Positions 12,194-23,623 of a stretch of 64,000 bases of DNA are shown here, piece by piece. The notes below the pieces were generated by a model. That model was given only the letters and a program-made list of their open reading frames with translations. It ran no database searches and was not told the DNA's origin. This DNA is from Gracilariopsis chorda (taxonomy: Eukaryota; Rhodophyta; Florideophyceae; Gracilariales; Gracilariaceae), in NCBI GenBank assembly GCA_003194525.1, contig NBIV01000010.1, positions 310,001 through 374,000 on the forward strand, written 5' to 3'. A program made the translations under genes and the position numbers. Numbering within the stretch: position 1 is the first letter of the stretch; each line of letters begins with the position of its first letter.

Positions 12194-12718
12194 GAAGCGG
12201 CCTTCGGCCGTGGGTAGCGCTACGCGCCGCTGAACAGGGGTTACCTTCGGGCATCTGCGGACCGTTTCTGCTCGCTATCGCTCAAACCGCTGCAAACCAG
12301 TGAGGGACGCGGCCCCGAGAGTGAATATGGAATAGAGTTAGAAGTGAGCGCCCGCGCGTTTGTAATTGGCTGGCATCGCAATTTTGTGGGCAGAGTACAA
12401 TAGATTGTAATTGGCTGGCACCGCCAAAGTGACTCCAGTGCCAGCCACTGTGCAGCGGGGTGGCCTGTACTGTTGCAGTGCTAGCCACTTAGCAGCTGCG
12501 GCAGTCAACGTGCAGCAGCAGCCAGTAAGGTGTGAGCTTTGCTCCTGCTGCCGCTGCTACTGGTGAATATTTTGAATGGCAGGGAGGCGTTGCGCCAAAC
12601 CCCTTTTTTAGCTACGCTGAAGAAGGCGTGAAAGGAGATGTTTTGGCGGAACGCCTCCCGTCATTCAATAACACCCCCTCATACATGGGAAAATCATTAT
12701 AGTACGGGGGGTGTTGAG
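12194..12718 (-). repeat. modular hairpin repeat, copy A (reverse)
   Basis: Read on the minus strand the copy has, in order: a CAACACCC...GGGTGTT(G) inverted module (12,718-12,668), a ggcgttgcgcc...cgcaacgcc inverted module (12,655-12,580), a CAG...CTG module (about 12,565-12,500), a gtggctggcact-type module (about 12,490-12,400), a gccgcggc..tggtttgcag stretch with gcgatagcgagcag (about 12,330-12,270), and a terminal gcggcc-gaa-ggccgc hairpin (12,210-12,194). The same order recurs in the copies listed below. No coding capacity. Confidence 0.75.
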
Positions 12719-14007
12719 ATCCAGAATAATCAGCTTGGTGTCCTGCAAGGCAAACTACAAAATCGACAAAATCGACGGATTTACCTTTGATTGTTAGCAA
12801 ACGTCCGCAAGAAAACTTAAATATCGATCAAATGTAAGACTTAAGCTTAGCACAGTATCAGTACCAATACATATCTTTACTTCGATCATTGAAAATTCTG
12901 TGATAAGGTATCATTCAGTCCAATCATCTGCTTTTTCTGAGCTAACGCCAACGATCTCTCTTTATGTGCTGTATCAAAGGACTTTGTATCTCCATTCATA
13001 TTCTACGACTCGCTTCTAACTTAACTACTTAATTTCTTTTATATTCCTTCCCATTCCGTTCCTTCTCAACCACTACTTGCTTCTGTTAGATTGGAGACGC
13101 TTTCGTTCGGCATTTTGGGGTGTCCTTTATTGTTTGAAGAAACCTTTACTCTTTACTTTTATAAGTATCAGAGGCTTCTGAGCGACTTTTTCACTTTTTT
13201 AGAAAGTCCAGAACACTGCTGTCTTTCATATGAGGATTCCCAATGTTTTCCTGCTCGAGCGTCTGCTCTCTTATCATTTAACCATGGGCAGTTATACTAT
13301 TTTCTTGAAGCTACGCGCTTCTCGCTGAACTCTAATGTTCTCAGTCCTATCATTAATTTCTAGAATAATATCTTCCATGAGTTCTTCTTTTTCTCCCAGT
13401 TCTTCAGCAATACCTAAAACAGACACTCATGTTTTCCTTCCTCACGTCAGAATGCGATAATCCAATAGAATCGATGGAAAGGGATTTTTGGATAAAAATA
13501 ATTCATGGTTGTAGAAACGGGTTAAGGGAAAAGGTTTGAACATGCTCATAGAAGCTTTTTAAAAGAAAATCAATCTGGTCCTGGTCAAAAATATTTCGGT
13601 TTGCTTGGAGGGCGGATCTGAGAAGAAAGATTTCCTACATTTCGTAAAACCGAAGTCCATTAACCTTCAAATTTTGATATTTTTCTGCGTATAATAGGCT
13701 GAAGCGGTTCAAATTGTGATGGTTGTTGTAGCTGTTCAGAATTCTCGTTCTGCATTTGACGCCTCTGGTTCATTTTGCTGACAAAATGTTGAGTAATGAT
13801 CATGGTGAGCAAAAGAGAAGTGAATGACTGCATGAAAACTTATTCTGATTACGTGAGGTATACTATGGACGGCTTGTATGATGCAGCATCCCCAGGAGAA
13901 TGCTTTTTCAAAGCTCCTGCAACAAATATTCCGAAATCATAGATGTGTAACTTGTTTTGAGGGTTTACTATAATTGAACGAGAATCGCTAAAGGGCAAAT
14001 CCTACAT
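12719..14007. other. AT-rich intergenic, nothing recognised
   Basis: No open frame above about 90 codons and no recognisable repeat. An ATG-less frame at 13,091-13,363 is not convincing. Confidence 0.35.
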
Positions 14008-15640
14008 CTCAACACCCCCCGTACTTTAATGATTCGTTCATGTCTGAGGAGGGTGTTGTTGATTGAAGGGAGGCCTTGCGCCAATAAACTCGCGCACACG
14101 CCCGTACGCGTGTGCAAAAACCTCTCTTGGCGCAACGCCTCCTTTCCATTCACTATATTCACCAGCAGTGGCAGCAACAGCAGCAGAAAAGCCTACAGCT
14201 CATTGGCTGCTGCTGCATCGTGCCTGCCACAGCTGCTAGATGTCTGGGACTGCAGCAGTGCCAGCCATCCCACTGCACAGTGGCTGGCACTGCAGTCATT
14301 TTGGCAGTGCCAGCCATCCCACTGCACAGTGGCTGGCACTGCAGTCATTTTGGCAGTGCCAGCCCATTACACTCTACGGTACTCTACAAAGATAACTATA
14401 GAGCCAGCCAATCACCAAAGCGCAGGCACTCAATTTCCACTCTATTTCATATAAAAGTTCGGCGCCGCGGCCCTCATTGGTTTGCAGCGTTTGAGAGCGA
14501 TAGCGAGCAGAAACGGCCTGCAGATACCCCAAAGTCACCCCTATTCAGCGGTGCACAGCACTGCCCGCCGCCAAAGGCTGCTTCCTCTTGTCTCCACCCT
14601 CCACCTGTAAGCAATTAAATGCGTATGAGGGGGGTGTTATTGGCTAATAGAAGGCGTTGCGCCACAATATCGCTTTGTATGCCCCTCTACGCCCATATAA
14701 AACTCCCATTTGGGGCAACGCCTACCTACCACTAAAAACGTTTTGCAGCAGCAGCAGCAAAGCTTGCAGTACACTGCCTGCTGCTGCATGTTGAATGAAT
14801 GCTTGCTGATTAGCTGCTGGCACTCCAACAATGACTGAAGTGCCAGCCACTCAGCAGCAGGCAGGTTCTGCTACATGTTCTAAGCAATAAGCTGCCGTTT
14901 AGTGAAGCTCAACATTACACTGGATATGTTCAAAAAGAGCGCTCTATAGTTTCTCAGTCTTAAATCATTCTTGGTGGCGTGGCCTTTATTAATCTGCATG
15001 CCGTTTGCGAGCATTTGCGAGCAAAAGCGGCCTGCAGATCCCCGAATTTTACCTCAGTTCAGCGGGTCGCCATGCCGCCCGCGGCCGAATGCCGCTTCTA
15101 CTTGCCTCAAAACCACCCGTACTATAATGAGATCTTCATGTATGAGCGGGATGTTGGTCATTGACGGGACGCGTTGCGCCAAAAAATATCCTTGCATGCC
15201 CCCTTCGGTATATCAAATTTCAACTTTGGCGCAACGCCTCCACGAAAATTAAAAAATTTAGCAGTAGCAGCAGCAGCAAAGCTCAAAGCTAATTGGCTGC
15301 TGCTGTATGTGGACTGCGGCTGCTGCCCAGTGGCTGGCACTACAGCACTGCTATTCATCCCAATGCACAGTGGTTTGCAGTGCCGTCATTTTGGCAGTGC
15401 CAGACCATTACAATCCACTGTACTCTCCTTCCACAACTGCAGTGAAAGCCACTCACCAATGCGTGGGCACTCAATTGCAACTCTATTCCATAATCAATCT
15501 CGGCGCCGTGGCGCTCATTGGTTTGCAGGCCAGTTGTGAGCGATAGGGATCAAAAACGGCCTGCAGATCCCCCCAACTGCTCCTAATTCAGTGGCGCGCA
15601 GCGCCGCCCGTGACTGAAGCCCGCTTTCTTTTGTCAGCCA
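14008..15640 (+). repeat. modular hairpin repeat, three head-to-tail copies (B1-B3)
   Basis: Three units follow each other in the same orientation: 14,008 to about 14,612, about 14,622-15,105 and about 15,112-15,640. Each starts with the CAACACCC/GGGTGTTG-type module, then ggcgttgcgcc...ggcgcaacgcc, a CAG-run/CTG-run pair (cagcagcag...ctgctgctg), the ctggcactgcag...gcagtgccag module, a tggtttgcag...gcgatagcgag stretch, and ends with agcggcgcacagcgccgc plus gcggccgaagg(c)cgc hairpins. In B1 the ctggcact module is itself duplicated (14,270-14,365). Head-to-tail arrangement resembles Helitron-type or satellite-like growth. No ORF. Confidence 0.75.
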
Positions 15641-15829
15641 GTCTATAGATTGCAGGTGGCCCCAGTTGTTGGTTGGAATCTGAATGCCACCAAGACCATT
15701 TCGGATCCAGCTATCACATTCTGGCTCTGACGCAGGATTCAAAACCTCCTTTACGATGCCTAGCTAAATATAAATATGAAAACTTTCCCTTGTGTCCATA
15801 CGCTTAAAGACTTCCAAACGTAAGGACAG

Positions 15830-16560
15830 AAGAAGGGGTCAGGATCATACCGCGAGGAACGCTTAGGGGTGCCGTGGTAGGGCGTCGTCGTCACTATCCC
15901 CGTGCCTTCTAATAAATGCGGAACAGGAGAGGCAATACTGGCAATTGCAGTTTTTCAGCAGCAGCAACAGCAAAGCGTGCCTCTGCCTGGCTGCTGCTGT
16001 GGAATGTTCTATTGTTGCCAAATACTTGCTTTGTAATGCGCTATTATACACAGTGCACATTCTAATGGATAGGTAGAATCTTCAAACTTTCCAATGTAGC
16101 AGTGTTGAGCTACGCAATGAAGACAATGCTCATACTGCTGTTTTTTATTTGCTGTGAAATTTCACGTCGCAACATGCAGAATTAACCACAGTTTCTCAAA
16201 TCTCAACAGAACTATTACGGAACAATTCATCACTTTTAAGATCTCACTTAGCCTACGGAATCTCGGTTACTGCACGATGTTCACGATAGATCCAACGGAA
16301 TATAATTATCGCATCGTGACAATGATTGAATTATAAAGGACGCTATTTTGTTAATTTAGAGGAGACCTGGCACCATTAGAATGCGTTGCACGCTTTTTCA
16401 GCCCATTGCAGACTACGTTTTGGCATAACGCTTTGTTGCGACTTAAGAAAACTTCGGCAGCAGCGACAACAGCACCAACGGCAGTTTTTAGAGCCTAATG
16501 GTTGCTGATACATGCTGACAGCGTGCCTGTTGCTCAGAAATTGGCGCTACAAAAACAAAT
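15830..16560 (+). repeat. two diverged partial copies of the hairpin repeat
   Basis: At 15,950-16,010 a cagcagcaacagc...ctggctgctgctg pair is preserved. At about 16,380-16,530 the cgttgc...gcataacgc and cagcagcgacaacagc modules are recognisable but degraded. They lack the terminal GC-rich hairpins. Confidence 0.45.
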
Positions 16561-16940
16561 GCAACGCCAACCAATTAAAAATTAGTATCAACAATACCAT
16601 TTTGGATACAACCATCACATTTTGGCGGTAAAGCAGCATGCATTCATGATTTTCATTTCTGCGCAAAGCAAAGCATAGAACCAAAAGTTTATTCTCGTTC
16701 TGAACTATATAAAGAAATCATAGAATATGGGTTTGAAATTAAAAAGCAAGCCCGCAGATTCGTGTCTTGCACATATCTATTAAGTATGTCTTGGGCTGCC
16801 GAAGCTTTGAACCAATGGTTATCAAATGCTTTGGGGAACCAAAACTTTTGATTACTACTGCTTTGGGAACATAGCGTATTGTGGCTTGAAGTATCAAGGC
16901 CTGGCCAGTGCCAAGTAATGGCGTAAATCAATCGAGCACT

Positions 16941-17618
16941 CTAAATGCTGTGGTACTTCACCATCGCAGGTCCTTTCAATTGACGTCTCAGCTCATCCAC
17001 TCTTTCCTGCAGGCAAGATACCATTTTAGACCAGGGTAAGTTAGAAACCTTTTCTAGAACAACGTGCTCTTGCGACAGACAGCTACCCATTGTAATCACA
17101 GTTTTAGTCAAAAGAGTCATCACGCTCCGTACATCAATCACATCAACTCTCTGACAACTTGCAGAGAACAAGCCAACGCTACGTTCTTTTTCGCTGTTGG
17201 TTCCTACGCCCTGATCATCCTGGGTTCCAGGATAACTTAGAACACCTTGTCTCTTTGATTCCATACTAAATGACGTACAGCTCGCGTTCTCAAGGCATTT
17301 CTGATCACCAAAGAAGTCTTTAAACACTATGTTGTGGGCTTCTGCAAGCCCAGGGTTCCCTCTTCGCGTCTCTGACAGCGCCCGTGCCGCCTCTTGGGCA
17401 TTCTTCTCCTTCTCATGATCTCCTTCGCTCATTGTTTTGGCATCCGACTCCATGAATCCGAATGTTTCTGTAAACGTCTTTCCAGAACGTACAACCTCTG
17501 CAAGCTTGTGATTGCCCTGCCCCCTATCTCCCGTCAAACTTTCGACTTGCACGGTTATCCATTCCTTCGCAAATACTAACGAGACATCGCATTTGACTTT
17601 CGGATTGCTACGCTTCAT
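16941..17618 (-). CDS. hypothetical protein, 225 aa
   Basis: An uninterrupted frame starts at an ATG (17,618-17,616) and ends at a TAG at 16,943-16,941. I do not recognise the family. The N-terminal half is hydrophilic and acidic/basic mixed, the middle is Ser/Lys/Glu-rich, and the last 45 residues (SQEHVVLEKVSN...LQERVDELRRQLKG) form a plausible short coiled coil. No signal peptide or membrane segment. A second minus-strand frame (16,931-16,689, 80 codons) begins just after its stop and could be a readthrough tail or another exon. It lies between hairpin repeats and may be a host gene, a gene fragment or part of an unrecognised element. Confidence 0.35.
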   Translation of the reverse strand: MKRSNPKVKCDVSLVFAKEWITVQVESLTGDRGQGNHKLAEVVRSGKTFTETFGFMESDAKTMSEGDHEKEKNAQEAARALSETRRGNPGLAEAHNIVFKDFFGDQKCLENASCTSFSMESKRQGVLSYPGTQDDQGVGTNSEKERSVGLFSASCQRVDVIDVRSVMTLLTKTVITMGSCLSQEHVVLEKVSNLPWSKMVSCLQERVDELRRQLKGPAMVKYHSI

Positions 17619-18420
17619 CAGCGATGACTGATTTGAATGGGTCTGGTGCGTTGTTTTTCGTTAAATGCGTACACAAAGCAGCCTATGCTCTCTGTTTACG
17701 TTACGCGGCAGCATGGGTCTGGCACTCCTCCCGTTGCAGTACCGATTTCTTTCGTTTCTCTGCACGTTCTATGCCAAGTTTTACTTTCATTTCCGCTTAG
17801 CCTTGTTCTTTCTTGACATAATTCGGTCGGTCTGGTATGACATCTCTGTGCGTAAGATATGGAACAGAAGCGCCAGTTGAGGGGTCAAACGAAGAACCTT
17901 CAATGTGATAGTTTAAAACACTCTTATTCGTCGTTGTGCACAGGTCAATAATGTGATGTGCTCTGCTGCCCTCGTTCATGTTGGTGGAGAGAGACTTACA
18001 GGATAGGGCAGGCCGCAAAGTGTCTTTGGGTACGACTTCTGCGGCTTTAACATGACCTGTTGTCCTCTAGGCCTCCATTCATTCATTTTCCCGCCTTCAT
18101 AACTTGGTTATTGTCAGGTTTCTTCCTTTCCTACTGCAAGAATTGGAAGTACATTGAGAAGAGCCTCAAACCACGAAAGATCTCGTGAAAATCGACTTCG
18201 GCAAGCCCTTGTACGTGACAATCTCGAGTTTAAAGCACAGTCCTGTATCAAAGAAGTCACAGAAAGAAAATGTATTCAGATAATCTTGTGTTTGGCAGAT
18301 GGTGGTTTGGAACGTAATGTTGATGAAACTGTCACATACCTGTAAGAAATGTAAAGTATTTGCGGGATTCTGTATCACTTCACTATTAAAAAAAGTGAGG
18401 TCTGACCAAGTGAGCAGTGC
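17619..18420. other. intergenic, nothing recognised
   Basis: No ORF with protein character and no repeat recognised. Confidence 0.3.
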
Positions 18421-18429
18421 AAAGTGCGC

Positions 18430-18960
18430 CGTACCAACAGGTTTGTATGTAACGTGGGTTACAGTGGTTTACTAATCAGAGTACTAGTTTATTTAATTAT
18501 TTTAGATAGGTAGTGACACTCCGCTACTGTGGCGTGGGGTCATGCCACTCGTGCCGGCCCAGACGAAGGCCACGTAGCAGAGAGTACTTGAAGTTGAGCC
18601 TCGCTCCCCTTTGAGTTGTGTGCAACACTCCCTCTCCAAGAGTGGTAAAGGTAAGCACCTCTTGGCAACATGTGATAACATTTGATTTTTACAGTTCACC
18701 TTCTGCTTTAGCAAAGACTTTTTAGGCTCAACTAGACCTTGTGCGTTGTTCGACTAACATCATTAGTTGGTGACGGTTAGCCCACCTGATTATCTCGTGC
18801 CCCTAGTGGTTTGATGCTGTCACCCATTTTGGTTACTCAAATTCTACCCTTTAGGTTGAGCTCTCGCTGCGCTCCCAATAAAACTTATCTAGACGGGCGT
18901 TCCGGCGGGTATTCGACACTTAATTGGTTGTACCACACAATATTGAACAGTTTTGCCTTT
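18430..18960 (+). repeat. possible LTR-like remnant
   Basis: The layout resembles the gypsy LTRs elsewhere in the window: a ttatttaattatttta tract at about 18,489-18,505, GC-richer sequence after it, and gggcgttccggcggg near the end. No target duplication or matching partner was found, so this is a suggestion only. Confidence 0.2.
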
Positions 18961-19512
18961 TCTAGTTATGCAAGTACATTGCATGACCTTTAAACATCCA
19001 GCAGAAGCAGCAACTTGTATTTTGGCTTTATATAGCTCATCACATACCCGATTGTTTCCGCAGTCATAGATCTGTTCTCAGTACCCTAAACAAAGTACAT
19101 TTCCGGCACCAGTCTTCAAGCCTTAACCAATGTTGACATACGGTAGTATCCCTAAATATTTCTGTTGGCAACGGATCGTATCACTAAATCATGTTTTTAC
19201 TACCAAGAAATACAAAAAATAGTGGACGCTTTCTCCCAGGGCACACAGAATCAAACAAGCTGTTAGGTGCGCACCCAGGTCGGCTAGGAATATGTGATAA
19301 CCTGCACAATGTGTGGAAAATGACACAAACGCCTTTCTTTGCTTCCTTTATTCTTCTGTGCCATTTGTTTTATCCATACTTTATATACGAACAGGGTGCA
19401 AGAGTATTCTCCAGTTCGATCGTACTACTTCAAAGCATTCAAAAAGCTTAGGGAATGCACCAGGAGCTGTGCTGCAACCTTTGATACTTTTTATATTCTG
19501 ATTTTCAAAGCG

Positions 19513-19848
19513 TTATGTCGTGGTGCCTCGCGCGGAAGGTAAGAAGCCATTCATCGGACGGATAGCCATTACGAATCCTTTACGCTGGTCTTTGGCGAGT
19601 TGGCTCGCCATCTTATTCAAAGTTTCTGTAGTCATAGCAAAATTTCTGGCTGCTACTAATGCAAACCTATATACAATAAGATGCGCTCGTGCTCCGTAAG
19701 TGCATTCAGGCAACCCACGCGCGTAGTACTTTCTACTATCACAGAACCGACTACAAGCTTCTTTGGGGGTATGGATTGCAGTTCGCAGGAGGGGAACGGT
19801 ACAGATCGAGAGCCTTGTGCACGTAGGAAAATAGTATAAGGTTCATTG
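19513..19848 (-). CDS. ORF fragment of unknown protein
   Basis: The minus-strand frame is open from about 19,848 to a stop at 19,513 but has no ATG near its start, so it is an exon or truncated gene if real. The composition is protein-like, with PKEACSRFCDSRKYYARG and a FALVAARNFAMTTETLNKMA helix. No domain recognised. It may be a retroelement fragment. Confidence 0.25.
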
Positions 19849-20109
19849 GGATTTATATTAAGTTGATAGCTTCTTGGTGCTGTTTGTTAGTTACTTCTCA
19901 TGGTGGTTGCGTTTGGAAATTGCAGAAGATTTCGTACGCATTGAATATGTCACTATGCTGGTCTTATTTGGTTTAGCTGTATGTTGATGCTTTATCGTTT
20001 GTTTAGAGCGCAAAAAGGGGATGTAGCGATAAATAATGTAAACAAGAGATGGAAGCGGGTTTTGGCGCCACATTGCGTTTGAACTGGCACTATTATTAGA
20101 ATACAGATT

Positions 20110-20600
20110 TGGAAAAGTAAAAGCGGCCTTCAGGAGCGGGCAAAGCTGCCCGCCACTGAGCAGCGGTGACTTTTGGTAATCTGCCGTCCGCTTATGCTTT
20201 CTAACTCTCGCAAACAGTCCACTGAGGGCCACTGCGCCGAGAGTCACTTTGAGACGTGAAGAGCTATAGACGCTACTCGACTGAGATATGTCGTGCAATG
20301 TGCAACTCCACAATTTTGAATGATTTCATAAACCATGTGGTGGAACCTGCCTGTATCTGAGTAGCAGGCACTGCAGGTATTCTTGGAGGGCCAGCCACTC
20401 AGCATCAACAATCCAATCAACACGCAACAGCAGCCAATGCACTGTATGCTTAGGTACTGCTGCTGCTGTTGTTTACTTGTATGGTATGGAGGCCTTCCTC
20501 CAAATGGAAGTTTTGAATTCGCGTACAGGGGCATGCAAGGTGGTTTACTGGCGCAACGCCTTCAATCAATTAAAAAAACCCTAATACATCAGAAAAAGCT
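20110..20600 (-). repeat. modular hairpin repeat, copy E (reverse)
   Basis: Contains in reverse order the gcggcc...ccgccactgagcagcgg end (20,115-20,160), the ctctcgcaaacagtc...gcgccgagagt stretch (20,205-20,250), the agcagcagccaatgc...actgctgctgctg pair (20,425-20,470) and the ggcgcaacgcc module (20,550-20,562). The CAACACCC module is degraded to aaaaaaaccctaatacatc. Confidence 0.65.
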
Positions 20601-20639
20601 TAAACGTGGAGAGACAAAACATATAAGTGGTCTTTGGCC

Positions 20640-21229
20640 CCCAGCGGAGCTCTGCACCACTGAATGAGGGTGAATTTGGGAGATTTGCAGGCCTTTTATG
20701 ATCTTCATCGCTCGAAAATGGTCTGCAAACCAATGAGGGTCGCGGCGCCGAGAGTGACTCTGGAATAGAGTTTACAACTATACATGCAGTTATCAGTGCC
20801 TGGCTTTGCAGTTGTTTCTGTAGCATCAGTCACTCAAAAGCAAGCATGAAATGTGCTCATTTTTCCAAACTGAATGTGGTAACTACTTAGTGCCACTTTT
20901 AAATTTTGTTATTTTTGGCTACATGAGAGTTTAATTCTTAAATTTATTGCCATTGGCTGGAGCTCCAGTTCTTTCATGTAGTGCCGGCCACTCAGCAGCA
21001 AAAATAGTCAACATGGAGCAGCAGCTAGTAAGCCTTGGAGTTTGCTGCTGCTGCTGAATTTTTCAATGGGCGGGGAAGCGTTGCCCCAAACTGGAAATTT
21101 CATGCAATGAAGAGAATGTGCAACGAGAAGGTTTGGCGCAACCCCTCTTGTCAATCCACAACAAACCCCTCATTTCTACACTTCCCCGTACTACAAGTTT
21201 TTGCTGAAGTATGATATGGTGTTGTTGAT
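20640..21229 (-). repeat. modular hairpin repeat, copy F (reverse), cut by a solo LTR
   Basis: Starts with ccagcggagctctgcacc and carries the cggcgccgagagtgactctgg stretch (about 20,742-20,765), the cagcagcagct..tgctgctgctg pair (21,020-21,056), the gaagcgttgcccc...ggcgcaacccc module and the acaaacccctca...ggtgttgttgat module, where the LTR at 21,230 is inserted. The forward copy G resumes immediately after the LTR, so F and G were joined head-to-head through this module. Confidence 0.65.
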
Positions 21230-22048
21230 TGTGGTGCAATGCCCCAAAGGGGAAAAACACCGAAAGACGTTCGGGATCTTCCTCTCCCGAGGTGAACCCA
21301 GTTGGGTAGAGCCCTCCCAGAGGTGTCACGGAAAAGCTGGTTTGTAAGACCAGGGACACCTGTCGCGACTTGCGCAGGGAGGTGAAGGCGAAGAATCGGT
21401 ATCCGCGTGAGCGGAGTGTGATCCTTAGTAGAGGGATGTTCCCACGTAAGTGTGTGGACGGATGTGCACACGAGGGCCGCGGATAGCGGGAGGTGCTACC
21501 CTAAAAAGAGGAAAAAGGAAGGGTGAAGAGGAGGAAGAGAGGAATAAGTCAGTTGCGAGAGCGACGGGGGCGAACGACGATGCTGGTCACAATATCCCTA
21601 TACAGGGCGAAACACCAATGCTATTGGAATAATATGACTCCCAGTAATGGCTCCCTTTAGATATGCAAGGGGATTAGATGTCCCGTGGTTCACGGCGTTT
21701 CCCTCCAAGGAGGAGTAGAGCACGCGCGCAAGCGGTAACAATTAGACCCAATTCCCCAGGTTGGGGTCCCTTGTTGGTGAAGGTTTACTGGTGCGACGGC
21801 AGTGTGCCGTCGCACTAAATACTAGCTTCACAGAAATGGGTGTGAAAATAATAAATAAAATCAACTAAAATACTCCACATTTCGTGGCAACATCCACTAC
21901 TGTGGCCAACCGTTAATTGACCCAAAACCGTGTCCCACGTGTCCATACCCACCATTGTGGGGCGTAGTTCATATACACACTACACAACCGATAATATCGG
22001 GAAAACGATCAAGTACCAGGAATCCCTCCCTGAGGGCGTTGCAATTCA
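21230..22048. mobile_element. solo LTR of the Ty3/gypsy family found again at 52,969
   Basis: An 819-bp sequence bounded by TG and CA is nearly identical over long runs to 52,969-53,775. Flanks ttgat (21,225-21,229) and ttgac (22,049-22,053) match at 4 of 5 positions, as expected for an old 5-bp target duplication. No internal retrotransposon sequence adjoins, so it is a solo LTR. By the orientation inferred at 53.7 kb (polypurine tract on the minus strand) the LTR reads on the minus strand here too. It holds an 11-bp perfect inverted repeat at 21,791-21,801/21,805-21,815. Confidence 0.85.
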
Positions 22049-22290
22049 TTGACTGACAGAAGGAATTGTGGCGAAACATCACCTGGCATGCCCAGGTCAG
22101 TGCATGCAATTTCCACTTTGGCGCAACTCCTCCCCGCCAGTTAAAAAATTCAGCAGCCGAAGCAGCAAAGCGTCAAGCTTATGGGCTGCTTTTCTGCTGC
22201 TATATATTGACTGTTGCTGATCCTCAATAGCTAACACTACAGTAAATGGCTGCACTGTCAATAAATTGCAATCAGATGCACTGGAACCAA
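22049..22290 (+). repeat. modular hairpin repeat, copy G (forward, truncated)
   Basis: Carries the aattgtggcg...ttggcgcaactcctcc module (22,064-22,132) and the cagcagccgaagcagc...ctgctgcta pair. The 3' GC-rich end is absent. Confidence 0.55.
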
Positions 22291-22479
22291 CACGTGTGAG
22301 TAAATTAATAAACAAAAGTTAGATTTATGTCGTTACTAGCTCATTGAATATATCAACCAAAGTTGGACTCTGGGGGAGCATGCGAAAACTAATTTGCTGC
22401 ATATCGCCGAACCTAGATATCAAGAAATATTTTGCTTTCTACTCTTAAGCATTATGTGATGTGTGAGAGAAATGATCTT

Positions 22480-22985
22480 GATTCAATGAAGGTAGTGCGC
22501 CAATAAATCCTGCATTCTTCTTTAGACGCATGCAAGAATTCCCATTTGGCGCAAAGCCTTCCTTCCATTTAAGGAAATGAACAGTACCAGTAGCAACTAA
22601 GCAAACACTGCAATAGATACTGGTGCTGCATTTTCACTGGTCGATAATGAGAGTTGGCCACTGCAAAAATGACTGAAGTTTTTTGAACGTGCCTGCAACT
22701 CAAAAAAAATAGGTTGTGCCACATGGCTTAAGCAATAATTGAAATGTTAGAGGAGCTGCACAATCCATGACCAGTTTCAGTTGAGTACCATCTATAGCTT
22801 TTCTGACGTCTCAATAACACTGTCGGCGCGGCGGCTCTCATTGGTCCACAGACCGTTTGCAAGCAATAGCGAGCTGAAACGGGCTGCAGATCCCCCACAG
22901 TCACCCGTGCTTAGCGGCGCACAGCGCCGCCTGCGGCCGAAGGCCCCTCCCAATTTTCCTTCAGCAAGTCATTATAGTGCGTGGG
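22480..22985 (+). repeat. modular hairpin repeat, copy H (forward)
   Basis: Begins with the gtagtgcgcc...tttggcgcaaagcc module and ends with the best-preserved terminal block: tttgcaagcaatagcgagc, agcggcgcacagcgccgcc and gcggccgaaggcccc (about 22,850-22,950). The CAG/CTG pair is decayed. Confidence 0.65.
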
Positions 22986-23234
22986 GCTTTTGAGATTAAA
23001 ATGTTTGGTTATGTGGTAAGAAGTGAGGTCAGAGTGCAGGAAAATAATTTACGGAGGCATACGTAAAGAGGCGGCCTCCCACAGCCTATGTGAAAGGGAT
23101 CTACAGTTCTTAAATCTGATACTGTCAGCAGAGATCTGCCCGAGAAACCCCTCCTGCTTCGTGTTCCACATTTCCCTGTGTTCAAATTTACCCTGGTCTG
23201 GAAGGGTAGTTACAAGTGCTGGACCTTTCATCGC

Positions 23235-23460
23235 TCGATACGTGGCTCGCACAACAGCAGAGTCCACCGTCGGCACCAGAGCCTTCTTATGTACTCTTCG
23301 TGAGAAGTACTGTGGACACTCGATCCTCCAACACTCGATACGTGTGGAGATATCAGCAGTAGAGTTCACTGTCGGCATCCTGTTCTTCGAGTATCTACTC
23401 CTAGGGAAGTTATTCCGTGTTCCCAGCTCAATCCTTCGATACGTGGAGAGCTGCCGATAC
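23235..23460 (+). repeat. diverged ~100-bp tandem repeat, about 2.3 units
   Basis: The words tcgatacgtgg or tcgatacgtgt start at 23,235, 23,335 and 23,436. The first two are followed at the same distance by cagcagagtccaccgtcggcacc and cagtagagttcactgtcggcatc style sequence. No protein frame is shared convincingly. Confidence 0.6.
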
Positions 23461-23623
23461 TAAACGCCGCAGGTACAAAACATTTTCTGCGTTCTTTCTT
23501 CCCTTTAAACCATTTCTGAACAAGACTGCCTCGATTTGTCTTACACTGTTCGCTAATGTATCGCAGTGAGGTTTTTTATTGTTTGTATAGTTGAGGCGCA
23601 AAACGACTTGTTCGCAGGGATTT

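Noticed and set aside
14008-15640. Head-to-tail repeats as a CRISPR array
   Set aside because: Units are 0.5-0.6 kb with internal hairpins in a eukaryotic context; no short repeat-spacer pattern.
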